DNA of 64,000 nt from Acidobacteriaceae bacterium (GCA_003132445.1 PKXU01000185.1:1-64000); one strand, 5' to 3'; counted from the first letter of the stretch, positions 17,402 to 27,358 are shown. Numbers and translations: made by a program. The notes: generated by a model not told the origin, from the letters alone.

Positions 17402-20400
17402 GCAGCACCTGCCCAACTTGCGTCAGCAAATTGTTTCGAACCTGCGCAGGTTGCATACGCTCAGCAGCAGTGGATTGAACAAAGGTGGAGGTGACCGGGA
17501 CATAGGCATGTTGGCTGCGCCCCACTCCCAGCACGCGCTTGAATTCGTGTGGGAAGATTTTGATGAAGCGCGACGCCACGTCTTGCCAGTTATCCAGAAT
17601 CCACTGCGCGCGCCGGCTCGCGGTCAGATCCAGATGACGCGTAACCAGATCGCGGACTATTTGCATATCTTGACCATCGAGCAACGGCTCGAGATCGACC
17701 GACTCGAGATTACAGCGATTCTCGGCAAAATCCGAACGCTCATCGAACACATAGGCGATGCCACCGCTCATGCCCGCCGCAAAATTTCTTCCGCACGAGC
17801 CCAGCACAACTACCAGCCCGTTTGTCATGTATTCGCAACCATGGTCGCCCACGCCTTCGACCACAGCGGTCGCTCCGGAGTTGCGAACCGCAAAGCGCTC
17901 GCCTGCGACTCCGTTGAAGAATGTTTCTCCACTGGTCGCGCCGTAAAGAGCTACGTTGCCGATTAGAATGTTTTCTTCTGCCGCAAATCCTGAGGCGCGC
18001 GGCGGATATACGATGATTCGGCCGCCTGATAGGCCTTTCCCCACGTAATCGTTTGCCTCGCCTTCGAGCGTGAGCGTAACCCCTTTCGACAGGAAAGCTC
18101 CCAGACTTTGTCCGGCAGATCCTGTGAGCTGAATTCGCACCGTGTCGTCGGGCAGCCCCGCGGAGCCATAGCGCCGAGCAATTTCGCCACTCAACATGCT
18201 CCCGACCGAGCGGTGAATATTGCGCACCGCCAAATTCACTTCGATCGGCGACAAATTGCTGAGCGCTTGGTGAACTTGCCCGAGGATCTTGTGATCCAGC
18301 GCCTGCTCCAGGCCGTGATCCTGGGCGTGCACGCGCCGCCTCACAACTCGCGAAGGTACCGGCGGATTGTAGAGAATGGCTGAAAAGTCGAGCCCACGCG
18401 CCTTCCAATGATCCTTCCAGAAATCGACGGCAGGTTCTACGTCGAGCATGTCGACGCGGCCAACCATTTCGTCCACAGTGCGGAATCCCAACTCCGCCAT
18501 GTACTGCCGAAGCTGTTCCGCGATGAAGAAAAAGAAGTTGATCACATGCTCGGGCTGACCTTGAAACCGTTTGCGCAGCTCGGGATCTTGCGTGGCGATG
18601 CCCACCGAACAGGTATTCAGATGGCACTTGCGCATCATGATGCAGCCCATCGCAATCAGAGGAGTGGTGGCAAAGCCAAATTCTTCGGCGCCCAACAGAG
18701 CGGCAATGGCCACGTCGCGCCCAGTCTGCAGCTTGCCATCGGTTTGCACCCGGATGCGGCTGCGTAGATCGTTCAACAACAACACCTGCTGCGTTTCGGC
18801 TAAACCGAGTTCCCATGGTATGCCAGCGTGCTTAATGGAACTCAAAGGCGACGCACCGGTGCCGCCAGTGTCGCCACTGATCAGCACGACATCGGCATGC
18901 GCCTTCGCCACGCCAGCCGCAACCGTGCCAACGCCAACTTCCGCCACTAACTTAACTGCAATGCGAGCTTGCGGATTGACGTTTTTCAAGTCATAGATCA
19001 GCTGCGCGAGATCCTCGATGGAATAGATGTCGTGATGCGGCGGTGGTGAGATCAGCCCGACCCCGGGAATCGAGTGCCGCAAACGCGCGATCACTTCGTC
19101 GACTTTATGTCCAGGGAGTTGTCCGCCCTCTCCGGGTTTCGCGCCCTGCGCCATCTTGATCTGCAGCTCATCAGCGTTAACTAGATAGTTCGCCGTCACG
19201 CCGAACCGCGCCGAAGCCACCTGCTTGACGGCGCTTCGCCGCAAATCACCGCTCGCATCGGGCTTGAAGCGTTCTTCGTCCTCACCGCCCTCGCCCGTAT
19301 TCGACTTTCCGCCAATGCGGTTCATGGCAATGGCGAGCGTCTCGTGCGCCTCCTTGCTGATCGAACCAAACGACATGGCGCCCGTGGTGAAGCGCTTCAC
19401 GATTTCTTTCGCCGGTTCGACTTCGTCCAATGGCACGGGCATTTCGCTCTTCTTAAACTTCATCAAGCCACGGAGCGTGCACAGGTTTGCGCTTTGCTTG
19501 TCGATGAGATCGGTGTATTCCTGAAACGTCTTGAAGCTGTCCTGCCGCACCGCCTGCTGAAGTTTGCTGATGGTCTGAGGGTTGAGCAGGTGATATTCAC
19601 CATTGACGCGCTGGTGATAGCTGCCGCCGACCGCTAACTCAGTCTCAAACTCTGTGAGCGGACGGAAGGCGTACTCGTGCTTCATCTGCGCCTCAGCCGC
19701 GAGCACACCAAGTCCAACTCCTTCCAGGCGGGAGGTCGTGCCAGTAAAATACGAGTCAATCAATTCTTTGTTCAACCCGATGGCTTCGAAAACCTGCGCT
19801 CCCTGATAGCTCTGTAGCGTGGAGATACCCATCTTCGAAAAGGTCTTCAGCAGGCCTTTCTTGATTGCCTTCATGAAGTGCTTGACGGCTAGTTCCGGGG
19901 TAATGCCATCCCCTAACTCGCCGCGCCAAACCAGGCTTTCAACACTTTCAAGCGCAAGATAGGGATTGATCGCGCTCGCCCCGTATCCGCTGAGAAGCGC
20001 AAAATGCATGACTTCACGCGGCTCGCCGGATTCGGTGATCAGCGCAACCTGTGTTCGCGTTTCTTCCCGTACCAGCAGATTGTGCACTGCGGCCAGCGCC
20101 AGCAGGCATGGGATGGGAGCGTAATCTTTATCCACGCCGCGGTCGGAAAGAATCAGCAGCGAGTATCCAGCTTTCACTGCCAGCGAAGCTCGCTGGCAAA
20201 GCTCATCCAGAGCGCGCCTGAGTCCCGCTTCGCCGTCTCTCGCTCGAAACAACGCGGGCAGAGTGGTCGCCAGCAAATCGCGATTCGATACCCGGCGCAG
20301 TTTCTCCAGTTCGCGATTCGAGAGCAACGGATGCGCCAGCTTCAGCATGTGGCAGTTCTCCGGCGCTTCCTCCAAAATGTTGCGCTCGCTCCCGATATAG

Positions 20401-22046
20401 CTGATCAGTGACATCACCATCTCTTCGCGAATGGGATCGATCGGTGGATTCGTCACCTGCGCGAAGAGTTGCTTGAAGTAGTTGAACAGCGACTGTGGCT
20501 TGTCGGAGAGGCAGGCTAGTGGCGTATCGGTGCCCATGGAACCGATCGGCTCTTCACCCTTCGCCGCCATGGGCGCGAGAATCATCCGCAGATCCTCATC
20601 GCTGTAGCCAAAAGCACGCTGCCGCCGAAGCAGAGTTTCGGCGTCCGGAAAGTGCATGCGCGAGGGCTCTGGTAATTGATCAATCGTGATCTGATTGTCT
20701 TTCACCCACTCGGCATACGGCTGTCGCGAGGCGAGTTTCTGCTTGATCTCCTTATCGGAAACAATGCGGCCTTCGACCATATCGACCAGGAACATCTTCC
20801 CTGGCTGAAGCCGGCCTTTGCTCTTGACTTGCTCCGGAGCAATGTCGAGCACGCCCGCTTCCGAAGCCATCACGACAAGGTCGTCGTGCGTCACCACATA
20901 ACGTCCCGGCCGCAAGCCGTTGCGGTCGAGCGTCGCCCCAATGACGCGGCCGTCTGTAAACGCGATGGCCGCGGGCCCGTCCCAAGGCTCCATTAGGCAC
21001 GCATGGTATTCGTAGAACGCGCGCTTCTCCGGCTTCATGTGCGGATTGCCCGACCACGCTTCTGGAATCAGCATGGCCATTACATGCGGCAGGCTGCGTC
21101 CTCCCTGCAAGAGCAACTCGACAGCGTTATCGAAATTCGCGGAGTCGCTACCGTCCGGCGCAATAATGGGATGCAGTTTTTTAATGTCTTCGCCGAATAG
21201 CGGTGACTGCAGCAGCGACTGGCGGGCCTGCATCCAGTTGACGTTGCCGCGTAAGGTGTTGATTTCGCCATTGTGGGCGACATAACGATACGGGTGCGCC
21301 CGCTGCCAGCTTGGAAAAGTATTCGTCGAGAAGCGCTGGTGCACCAGGCACAACGCGCTCATTGCGTCGGGGTCCGCTAATTCGCGATAAAAATTCGCAA
21401 TCTGCGGGGCCAGCAACAAGCCTTTGTAAACGATGGTTCGGCAAGACAACGACGGGATGTAAAACATCTCCGCGTCTTCAATGCCGGACTCTCGAATCTC
21501 ATTCTCCGCCCGCTTGCGCACGACGTAGAGCTTGCGCTCAAACGTGTCTTCGTCCATGCCCGTTGCGCAGCGCACGAAAATCTGTTGAATGTAAGGCTGC
21601 GAAGCCCGCGCCACTCGGCCGATCGCAGACGCATAAACCGGAGTATCGCGCCAGCCTAATAAAGTCAAGCCCTCTTCACGCACGATGCGCTCAAGAATTC
21701 CTTCGCACTGCAAGCGCTGGTGCTTTTCGACCGGAAGGAAAGTCATTCCGACGGCGTAAGTGCCGGGCTTAGGGAGTGCGAACCCCAGCTTCTCGCATTC
21801 GCGCGCAAAAAACTTATGGGGAATTTGGATGAGGACGCCCGCGCCGTCGCCAGTTTCCGGATCGCAACCACAGGCACCCCGATGCGCTAAATTGAGAAGA
21901 ACCTGGATTCCCTTACGGATAATGTCGTGACTCTTATGCCCGCTGATGCTGGCGACAAACCCGATGCCGCAGGCGTCATGCTCCTGCCCAGGGTTGTAAA
22001 GACCCTGAGCCATGGGCAGACCGTTTCTCGAGTTTAGACGCGTCAT
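17394..22046 (-). CDS. gltB: Glutamate synthase large subunit
   Basis: 1550 aa from ATG 22046, chosen because GGAG lies 6 bases upstream. A second possible start is ATG 22013, and an in-frame extension exists upstream. The catalytic Cys that becomes residue 1 after processing is in [10 protein letters not shown] (Cys26 of the precursor). Domains run in order: class-II glutaminase, central domain, FMN-binding synthase ([10 protein letters not shown]..., [21 protein letters not shown]) and the 3Fe-4S cysteines in [15 protein letters not shown]. The C-terminal beta-helix ([17 protein letters not shown]) completes it. It converts glutamine and 2-oxoglutarate to two glutamates. It is divergent from a LysR gene. 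Confidence 0.96.
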   Translation of the reverse strand: MTRLNSRNGLPMAQGLYNPGQEHDACGIGFVASISGHKSHDIIRKGIQVLLNLAHRGACGCDPETGDGAGVLIQIPHKFFARECEKLGFALPKPGTYAVGMTFLPVEKHQRLQCEGILERIVREEGLTLLGWRDTPVYASAIGRVARASQPYIQQIFVRCATGMDEDTFERKLYVVRKRAENEIRESGIEDAEMFYIPSLSCRTIVYKGLLLAPQIANFYRELADPDAMSALCLVHQRFSTNTFPSWQRAHPYRYVAHNGEINTLRGNVNWMQARQSLLQSPLFGEDIKKLHPIIAPDGSDSANFDNAVELLLQGGRSLPHVMAMLIPEAWSGNPHMKPEKRAFYEYHACLMEPWDGPAAIAFTDGRVIGATLDRNGLRPGRYVVTHDDLVVMASEAGVLDIAPEQVKSKGRLQPGKMFLVDMVEGRIVSDKEIKQKLASRQPYAEWVKDNQITIDQLPEPSRMHFPDAETLLRRQRAFGYSDEDLRMILAPMAAKGEEPIGSMGTDTPLACLSDKPQSLFNYFKQLFAQVTNPPIDPIREEMVMSLISYIGSERNILEEAPENCHMLKLAHPLLSNRELEKLRRVSNRDLLATTLPALFRARDGEAGLRRALDELCQRASLAVKAGYSLLILSDRGVDKDYAPIPCLLALAAVHNLLVREETRTQVALITESGEPREVMHFALLSGYGASAINPYLALESVESLVWRGELGDGITPELAVKHFMKAIKKGLLKTFSKMGISTLQSYQGAQVFEAIGLNKELIDSYFTGTTSRLEGVGLGVLAAEAQMKHEYAFRPLTEFETELAVGGSYHQRVNGEYHLLNPQTISKLQQAVRQDSFKTFQEYTDLIDKQSANLCTLRGLMKFKKSEMPVPLDEVEPAKEIVKRFTTGAMSFGSISKEAHETLAIAMNRIGGKSNTGEGGEDEERFKPDASGDLRRSAVKQVASARFGVTANYLVNADELQIKMAQGAKPGEGGQLPGHKVDEVIARLRHSIPGVGLISPPPHHDIYSIEDLAQLIYDLKNVNPQARIAVKLVAEVGVGTVAAGVAKAHADVVLISGDTGGTGASPLSSIKHAGIPWELGLAETQQVLLLNDLRSRIRVQTDGKLQTGRDVAIAALLGAEEFGFATTPLIAMGCIMMRKCHLNTCSVGIATQDPELRKRFQGQPEHVINFFFFIAEQLRQYMAELGFRTVDEMVGRVDMLDVEPAVDFWKDHWKARGLDFSAILYNPPVPSRVVRRRVHAQDHGLEQALDHKILGQVHQALSNLSPIEVNLAVRNIHRSVGSMLSGEIARRYGSAGLPDDTVRIQLTGSAGQSLGAFLSKGVTLTLEGEANDYVGKGLSGGRIIVYPPRASGFAAEENILIGNVALYGATSGETFFNGVAGERFAVRNSGATAVVEGVGDHGCEYMTNGLVVVLGSCGRNFAAGMSGGIAYVFDERSDFAENRCNLESVDLEPLLDGQDMQIVRDLVTRHLDLTASRRAQWILDNWQDVASRFIKIFPHEFKRVLGVGRSQHAYVPVTSTFVQSTAAERMQPAQVRNNLLTQVGQVLHG

Positions 22047-22256
22047 CTTGGACTCCGTCCGGGGGCGGTCAATTCCTGCCAATACATTTGTTCTGGGGCG
22101 GGCGCTCCGCGGGGCCACAGAGCATCGCACACTTCTGCTCAGAAACGGACACTACGTATTCTCTTGTCTTATGGCAGGCAAAGTACAATGCAGAATTTCG
22201 ATGCAAGCTATGCAAATTTCGGGGTATATTCTGACGCCAGGGCTTCCGCCTGGTGG

Positions 22257-22284
22257 TTGCCAACTGCGGCCACTCCGCTATAAT
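22257..22284 (+). promoter_or_regulatory. Putative sigma70-type promoter of LysR gene
   Basis: TTGCCA (22257-22262), 16-bp spacer, perfect TATAAT (22279-22284). Start of transcription would be near 22291, only about four bases before the ATG at 22295, implying a nearly leaderless mRNA. An inverted repeat CCAGG-gcttccg-CCTGG immediately upstream (about 22237-22253) may be a regulator-binding site shared with gltB. Confidence 0.5.
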
Positions 22285-22294
22285 TTCGCCACCC

Positions 22295-23197
22295 ATGGAC
22301 TTTGATCAGCTCATTACGTTTCTGGAAGTAGCCCGGCAGGGCAGTTTTTCTCGTGCCGGAGAAAAGGTTTTCCGCTCCCAGTCGGCTGTCAGCGCCCAGA
22401 TCCGCCAACTGGAGCAGGAGTATGGCGACCGGCTTCTCGATCGCTCGGGCAAAACCGTGAAACTGACCCCGGCCGGTCAGGTTTTTTTTGAATACGCCGA
22501 GCGTTTAAAGGCCCTACGGGATGAGTCCCTGACGGCAGTCGCCGACCACAGCGGCACACCCCGCGGTACTTTGCGTGTAGGCGCCAACGAAGCTACCTGT
22601 CTGTATGTCCTGCCCGAGGTCTTTGCCGAATACTGCCGGCGCTATCCTCCGGTGCAGATCAGCATCTACCGTAACTTCAGCTACAAAATCGTAGAGAAGC
22701 TGGAAAACGGGCAGGTGGAAGTCGGCATTCTTACCTTGCCGATCCAGTCGCCAAGCCTGAAGATCCAACCCATTTTCCGCGACAAGCTGATGTTGATGGT
22801 AAGCCCCAAGAATCCGCTGGCGAAGTTCAAAGTAGTGCCGGTCAGCGAGATCGTGAAACAACCTCTGCTCTTTCCGAAGACGGGACACACTCGCAGGCTG
22901 CTCGACAAGTTATTTCGTCCGCATCAGGCCGAATTGCAGGTTCGAATGGAGCTTCCCAGCATTGGAATGATCAAAAGCTTCGTGGCTGCAGACTTAGGCG
23001 TGTCGCTGATCAGCGCATCGTTTGCCCGCGATGAAGTCGAAGCCGGCCGTGTGAAGTTGATTGATCTTGAGGACGCATTGCTCTACCGCGAACTTGGACT
23101 GGCCTACCGCCGCGATCGAACTTTGTCCGTAGCCTCGACGGCTTTCGTCGGTCTTTTGCGTCAGTTTGCCACACAGATGAAGAAGGCCGAAGCGTAA
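22295..23197 (+). CDS. LysR-family transcriptional regulator
   Basis: 300 aa from ATG 22295, where the family begins (MDFDQLITFLEVARQGSFSRAGEKVFRSQSAVSAQIRQLE). The HTH occupies about residues 1-60. The effector domain runs from about 90 to 290 (GTLRVGANEATCLYVLP, VEVGILTLPI, PSIGMIKSFVAADLGVSLIS). It is divergent from gltB, as GltC is in Bacillus, and convergent with the sulfite-reduction operon (33 nt between stops), as CysL- or CysB-type regulators can be. Either pathway could be its target. The inverted repeat in front of it suggests autoregulation. No specific name is justified. Confidence 0.9.
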   Translation: MDFDQLITFLEVARQGSFSRAGEKVFRSQSAVSAQIRQLEQEYGDRLLDRSGKTVKLTPAGQVFFEYAERLKALRDESLTAVADHSGTPRGTLRVGANEATCLYVLPEVFAEYCRRYPPVQISIYRNFSYKIVEKLENGQVEVGILTLPIQSPSLKIQPIFRDKLMLMVSPKNPLAKFKVVPVSEIVKQPLLFPKTGHTRRLLDKLFRPHQAELQVRMELPSIGMIKSFVAADLGVSLISASFARDEVEAGRVKLIDLEDALLYRELGLAYRRDRTLSVASTAFVGLLRQFATQMKKAEA

Positions 23198-23230
23198 AGC
23201 GCGAGTTCGGACGAATCGCGCGTGCGAGAT

Positions 23231-23971
23231 TCAGTTGCCGACCTTTGCAGCTTTCGCGGTATCTGACGCGAGCGAACCGTGCGCGGGCTCAATAATGTGC
23301 AACCCACACTCGGTCTTGGCGAAGCCCGCCCAGCGTCCCGCCCGTGGATCTTCTCCCGGACGCACTGCGCGCGTGCAGTGCGTGCATCCAATGCTGGGAT
23401 AGCTCTGATCATGAAGCTCGTTGTAGGGCACATCGTGATCGTGGATATAACTCCACACTTCCTTTGACGTCCAGTCGACAATCGGATTTACTTTCACCAG
23501 GCCGAATTTAGCGTCCCATTCGACTCTGCGCGCGCTTGATCGTGACGAGGTCTGATCGCGTCGAATGCTCGTGATCCAGGCGCCCAGTTCGCTGAGCTTG
23601 CGGCGCAGTGGTTCCACTTTGCGCAAATTGCAGCACCGGTCCGGATTTCCCGTCCACAATGCCGCCCCGTGAGTGCTCTCTTGCACCTCGGGCGAGAGAG
23701 CCGAATAGACCTTCTCAATCTCAATTCCGTATTTTTCTTCGATCCGGTCCATCAGATTGTAGGTCTCGGGAAAAAGGAATTCAGTGTCGATCGTGAAAAG
23801 CCGGAAATCTTTGCGCACTCGCGAAGCCATATCGATCAGCACCATTCCTTCGGCGCCGAATGCCGAAGAAATTGCAACAGCATTTCCGAAGGTTTGGAAA
23901 GACCAATGCAAGGTTCGCTGTGCACTCCAACTATCAGAGGCGCTTTGTATGTCTGCAATCTCTTGTTTCAT
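23231..23971 (-). CDS. cysH: Adenylyl-sulfate / phosphoadenylyl-sulfate reductase
   Basis: 246 aa from ATG 23971 (10 nt after the cobA stop). An in-frame start 30 nt upstream would overlap cobA. It has the PAPS-reductase fold (AFGAEGMVLIDMA; RLFTIDTEFLFPETYNLMDRIEEKYG; TSIRRDQT). Two cysteine pairs, CC at 113-114 and CTHC at 196-199, mark the 4Fe-4S-containing APS-reductase type. The catalytic Cys is in ECGLH (222). It reduces activated sulfate to sulfite with thioredoxin. It is the last gene of the siroheme/sulfite-reductase operon, whose leader appears to sense cysteine. ATP sulfurylase is not in the window. Confidence 0.93.
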   Translation of the reverse strand: MKQEIADIQSASDSWSAQRTLHWSFQTFGNAVAISSAFGAEGMVLIDMASRVRKDFRLFTIDTEFLFPETYNLMDRIEEKYGIEIEKVYSALSPEVQESTHGAALWTGNPDRCCNLRKVEPLRRKLSELGAWITSIRRDQTSSRSSARRVEWDAKFGLVKVNPIVDWTSKEVWSYIHDHDVPYNELHDQSYPSIGCTHCTRAVRPGEDPRAGRWAGFAKTECGLHIIEPAHGSLASDTAKAAKVGN

Positions 23972-23981
23972 TCGTGATCTT

Positions 23982-24818
23982 TCACGCGAGTGGCTCCTCA
24001 TTCGTTCTCAAATCCACCATCGAAAGAGTGTCGGAAAATAATGCCGAGGGAATCCTGATTTCGTCGCCCGCCGGATTCGTCACGGCAAACGTCCCTGTTA
24101 GCGCTGCAGAGTCAACGAAACGCACAACCTCGCCCACAACCAGCAGCGTGGGAGCGGCCAAATGAGGCGCGAGAGAGAGCTCGGCAATCGTCGTTCGGTG
24201 CGTTCGTTGCTGCGGAGTTGTGGCGCGAGAAATAACGGCGCAAGGCGTTTCGCCCTTAAGCCCAGCTGCCGTTAGCTTCGCTCCGACATCGGGATAATTC
24301 TGTCCGGGCATGTAAATCACCAGCGTCGCGCCGCTTCCCGCGAGCTTGCTCCAGTTTGCGGCTTCACTGCCGGAGGCCTGATGCGCGGTGATGAAAACAA
24401 GCGCTGATGAAGCTCTGCGATGAGTCAGCGGAATCTGCGCCGCTGCGGCTGCGCCCAGAGCAGAAGTTACTCCCGGAACAATCTCGTAAGCGATCCCGGC
24501 CCGCCGCAGCGCTTCGATTTCTTCCCCGGCACGCCCGAAGATTAACGGATCGCCGCTCTTCAGCCGAACCACGCGCAGCCCGGAATCAGCCAGGGCAATC
24601 ATCAAGAAGTTGATCTCCTCCTGCGCGATCTTCTTTTTTCCGCAGCGCTTCCCGACGTTGTGTACTTGCGCTCTAGACGGAATAAGTTTCAAAATCTCCG
24701 GCGCAACCAGATCGTCGTGCAGCACAGCATCGGCCGTTCTGAGCAGGCGCAGCGCCTTTAACGTCAGTAACTCCGGATCTCCTGGCCCTGCGCCCACCAG
24801 ATAAACTTTGCCTTTCAT
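23982..24818 (-). CDS. cobA: Uroporphyrinogen-III C-methyltransferase
   Basis: 278 aa. ATG overlaps the preceding stop by 4 nt (ATGA) with AAGGAG directly upstream. SUMT motifs: VYLVGAGPGDPELLTLKALRLL at the N-terminus, VVRLKSGDPLIFGRAGEE (about 83-100), PGVTSALGAAAAAQIPLTHR (about 119) and FITAHQ. It makes precorrin-2 with two SAM, the first step to siroheme. The C-terminal 30 residues extend past the usual end. Its place between cysG-N and cysH means it serves the siroheme of the sulfite reductase. Confidence 0.93.
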   Translation of the reverse strand: MKGKVYLVGAGPGDPELLTLKALRLLRTADAVLHDDLVAPEILKLIPSRAQVHNVGKRCGKKKIAQEEINFLMIALADSGLRVVRLKSGDPLIFGRAGEEIEALRRAGIAYEIVPGVTSALGAAAAAQIPLTHRRASSALVFITAHQASGSEAANWSKLAGSGATLVIYMPGQNYPDVGAKLTAAGLKGETPCAVISRATTPQQRTHRTTIAELSLAPHLAAPTLLVVGEVVRFVDSAALTGTFAVTNPAGDEIRIPSALFSDTLSMVDLRTNEEPLA

Positions 24819-25435
24819 GCTCCTTCTCCTTTGGCGGCGAGTTCCGGAATTTCAGCCAGCGCCGCTTCGACGGCTTCGCGGCTGGCCAGCGAATGCAACA
24901 GCTCCAGCTTGCGTACCTTATTGAGATCGCTGGCGAGAATGAGCTCTCGCGTCTTACCAAGTTCTGCCACCCACGCGGCATATCCAGGACCAAATTGCTT
25001 TTCCAGCTGCTGTCGAATTTTCTGCGCCAATGACGGGCTTTGTCCCGAGGTTGACACCGCAATTTGCAAGTCTCCGCGACGCACCACCGCGGGATAAAAG
25101 AAATCGCACAGATCGGGCACATCGACTACATTGCAAAGCACTCTTCGTCTCTGCGCTTCGTAATAGACGCGTTCATTGAGTATGCGAGAATTTGTCGCCA
25201 CCACAGCCAGGAAGGCGCCATCCAAATCCTCGGGTGCGAAAGCGCGGAGTTCGAGTTCGAGTTTTCCCGCACGCGCCCATTCGCGAACCGCCGGGCTGGC
25301 ATCGAGCGCGACCACGCGGATGTGCGCTCCCGCTTCCAACAGACCACCAATCTTGGGCTCGCCGATTTTTCCCGCGCCCACAACCAGGCATTGCTTGCCT
25401 TCCAGTTTTAGAAACATAGGAAATAAGTTAGTCAC
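24815..25435 (-). CDS. Precorrin-2 dehydrogenase / sirohydrochlorin ferrochelatase (CysG N-part)
   Basis: 206 aa from GTG 25435. This start has GGAGG five bases upstream, overlaps the reductase stop by 8 nt (GTGACTAA) and gives the family N-terminus MTNLFPMFLKLEGKQCLVVGAGKIG. The ATG at 25417 would cut into that motif. The NAD-binding GAGKIGEPKIGGLLEAGA is followed by an Asp/Asn-rich region (FLAVVATNS), NVVDVPDLCDFFYPAVVRRGDLQIAVSTSGQSPSLAQKIRQQLE and a helical tail. It oxidises precorrin-2 and inserts iron to give siroheme. It corresponds to the CysG N-terminal half or Met8; the methyltransferase half is the separate next gene. Confidence 0.92.
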   Translation of the reverse strand: MTNLFPMFLKLEGKQCLVVGAGKIGEPKIGGLLEAGAHIRVVALDASPAVREWARAGKLELELRAFAPEDLDGAFLAVVATNSRILNERVYYEAQRRRVLCNVVDVPDLCDFFYPAVVRRGDLQIAVSTSGQSPSLAQKIRQQLEKQFGPGYAAWVAELGKTRELILASDLNKVRKLELLHSLASREAVEAALAEIPELAAKGEGA

Positions 25436-27146
25436 CGGCGCCTCCTGCGGAGTGCGCCAGACTCCGAGACGGGTCCGGCAGATCACGAGCCACAGCAGGT
25501 ACGGCTTCGCCGGCCAGAAATTCGCGCAACTCCGTATCGCTGTGCCGGACAAAGAACCGCCGCAGATTTTCTCCTGGTTCGCGTTGCGCCAGATATCGTC
25601 CCAACAGACGTTCGAGAGCGTCCGGCACTTCGGTCGCAGCGCAGCGATATCCGACTGGCCTCGCCGTGGCTTGATGCAAGCCCAGCGCGCCCCCCACGCA
25701 GAAGTAATAAGCATCGACCAGGCGATCCTGAACTTTGATCTTCTTGCCTTCAATGCCAACGTCGGCAATCCAGTGCTGTCCGCAGCTGTTGGGGCATCCG
25801 GTAACGTGCAACTTCAGGTGCTGATCGAAACCGGGCAATCGTTCTTCCAATTCTTCGACCAGCCAGCGCGAGAAGCTTTTAGTTTCGGTAATTGCCAGCT
25901 TGCAGAATTCCGTTCCGCTGCACGCAACCGTGCCGCGCCAGAATGACGACCCGCCGACCTTCAATCCGATCGCGTCGAATTCTTTAGCCAGAGGTTCGGC
26001 GTTGAGGATGGGGACGTTGACAACGAGCAAGTTCTGCATGTTGGTGGCGCGCAATTCGCCGCCCGCAAAGCGCTCGGCAAGATCCGCAGCCGCCTGCATC
26101 TGCTCCGCATTGATTCGTCCCCGCAACGCGACCGCACCCACATACGAAAGACCGGGCTGTTTCTGCGCGTGGATTCCTATGTGATCGCGGTAGACATCGT
26201 CAGGCGGATGCTCCTCGACGGCGGGATCGAGTTTGAATCTAATGCGGCCTTCAAGTTCTTCGAGAAAACGTTCAGCAGTCCATCCGTGCCGCAGAAATAG
26301 AAATTTCAGGCGAGCGCGTTCGCGATGTTCCCGCAGCACATCGGAATCGCGGAACAATTCGGCGATGCCCTTGATCACCGGAAGAACCTGGTTCCAACGA
26401 ACGAACGCATTCAACCGCGCTCCCAGATACGGTTCCGTGGAAAGGCCGCCGGCGACCCGCAGCGAAAAGCCTACTTCGGGCTTCCCCCCAACTACGCGGG
26501 CCAACGCAGTCAAGCCAATGTCATTGATTTCAGGATAGGGACACCACACCCGGCATCCGGTGATGGAGATCTTGAACTTGCGCGGCAGGTTATAAAAGTC
26601 GGAATTACCCGCCAGCAGCCGCGAGGCCTCCAGCACCAACGGCGAGGCGTCAATAATTTCGTCGGCATCCACACCTGCGACCGGACACCCGGTCACGTTG
26701 CGCGTCACGTCGCCGCAAGCGCCCATTGTATTCAGACCAACAGCCCACAAGCCTTCGAGCACTTCCGGCAACGATTCGATCGTGACCCAATGCAGCTGAA
26801 TATTTTGTCGCACCGTGAGGTCGGCGATTCCATTCGCGTGTTGGCGAGTGAGGTTGGCGATGGCACGCAACTGCTGCGAATTCATCATGCCGTTGGGAAT
26901 GCGAATGCGAACCATGAAGCGCTGCAGGGCGCGGCCTTCGCCACCTTGTCCGCCAGTGACACCTGCTCCATCGCCCTGAGTGTAAACGCCCCACCAACGG
27001 AAATAAGTTCCGATCCATTCCGGAGGAATGGAATCGAAGCCTTCGCGCGCGAAACGGCGAATCTCCGCGAGCCCTTGCCAGGGATTCATGGCGCGCTTGA
27101 GGCGCTCGACTTTTTGTGCTTTGGTTTCTTTGGCTGTAGTTGTCAT
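25428..27146 (-). CDS. Ferredoxin-type sulfite (or nitrite) reductase
   Basis: 572 aa. Duplicated siroheme/4Fe-4S reductase: first half with ADLTVRQNIQLHW (about 109-120), second half with the cluster cysteines Cys409 and Cys415 (ACSGTEFCK) and Cys451 and Cys455 (TGCPNSCGQ). It catalyses six-electron reduction of sulfite to sulfide (or nitrite to ammonia). The operon with cysH and siroheme genes, and the poly-Cys leader, favour sulfite; sequence alone does not exclude nitrite. It is the first structural gene after the attenuator, the ATG lying 22 nt past the terminator stem. Its ribosome site is weak, so translation may depend on the upstream structure. Confidence 0.9.
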   Translation of the reverse strand: MTTTAKETKAQKVERLKRAMNPWQGLAEIRRFAREGFDSIPPEWIGTYFRWWGVYTQGDGAGVTGGQGGEGRALQRFMVRIRIPNGMMNSQQLRAIANLTRQHANGIADLTVRQNIQLHWVTIESLPEVLEGLWAVGLNTMGACGDVTRNVTGCPVAGVDADEIIDASPLVLEASRLLAGNSDFYNLPRKFKISITGCRVWCPYPEINDIGLTALARVVGGKPEVGFSLRVAGGLSTEPYLGARLNAFVRWNQVLPVIKGIAELFRDSDVLREHRERARLKFLFLRHGWTAERFLEELEGRIRFKLDPAVEEHPPDDVYRDHIGIHAQKQPGLSYVGAVALRGRINAEQMQAAADLAERFAGGELRATNMQNLLVVNVPILNAEPLAKEFDAIGLKVGGSSFWRGTVACSGTEFCKLAITETKSFSRWLVEELEERLPGFDQHLKLHVTGCPNSCGQHWIADVGIEGKKIKVQDRLVDAYYFCVGGALGLHQATARPVGYRCAATEVPDALERLLGRYLAQREPGENLRRFFVRHSDTELREFLAGEAVPAVARDLPDPSRSLAHSAGGAGD

Positions 27147-27167
27147 AGGTTCATTTGGAAAATAAAA

Positions 27168-27199
27168 AACCCACCGCCAGGTTCGTCTGGCGATGGGTT
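27168..27199 (-). terminator. Attenuator terminator of the sulfite-reduction operon
   Basis: On the minus strand a 13-bp stem (one G-U pair), AACCCATCGCCAG / CTGGCGGTGGGTT, with loop ACGAAC, is followed by TTTTATTTT. It is a textbook intrinsic terminator. It lies between the leader peptide stop (27228) and the reductase ATG (27146), so it would end transcription before the operon unless prevented. Confidence 0.9.
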
Positions 27200-27227
27200 G
27201 ATGAGTGCCGGTATTAAGAAAAATCTC

Positions 27228-27293
27228 TTAGGTCAGCAGTCTCCCCGCGCCAGTGCGCACGCATGCACAACAACAACAAGTGCAGCAGCACAT
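27228..27293 (-). CDS. Poly-cysteine leader peptide (attenuator sensor)
   Basis: A 21-codon ORF: ATG 27293, then Cys-Cys-Cys-Thr-Cys-Cys-Cys-Cys-Ala-Cys, then ten residues ending Leu-Leu-Thr and TAA at 27230-27228. Eight of the first eleven codons are Cys (TGC and TGT mixed). It lies about 30 nt after a predicted transcription start and 29 nt before the terminator stem. Codons 14-17 (27253-27243) read CUGGCGCGGGG, which can pair with the terminator's 5' arm (6 bp, two mismatches, 3 bp). Ribosome stalling on the Cys codons would leave this segment free and block the terminator; completing the peptide would cover it. No Shine-Dalgarno sequence is obvious. Confidence 0.8.
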   Translation of the reverse strand: MCCCTCCCCACVRTGAGRLLT

Positions 27294-27329
27294 AGCGCAA
27301 AAATTGCAGGAGTCTGACATTCCAGTTAG

Positions 27330-27358
27330 ATTCTAGGTTGACCAGCTTCAGCCGTCAA
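27330..27358 (-). promoter_or_regulatory. Sigma70-type promoter of the attenuated sulfur operon
   Basis: On the minus strand: TTGACG (27358-27353), 17-bp spacer, TAGAAT (27335-27330). Predicted transcription start is about 27323, about 30 nt before the leader ATG. Ten of twelve positions match the consensus hexamers and the spacing is optimal. Confidence 0.7.

Noticed and set aside
27240-27300. The Cys codons might be just a chance trinucleotide repeat (caa/gca)
   Set aside because: The Cys codons alternate TGC and TGT with Thr and Ala between, and promoter, antiterminator, terminator and sulfur genes all fit; chance seems unlikely, though conservation should be tested.
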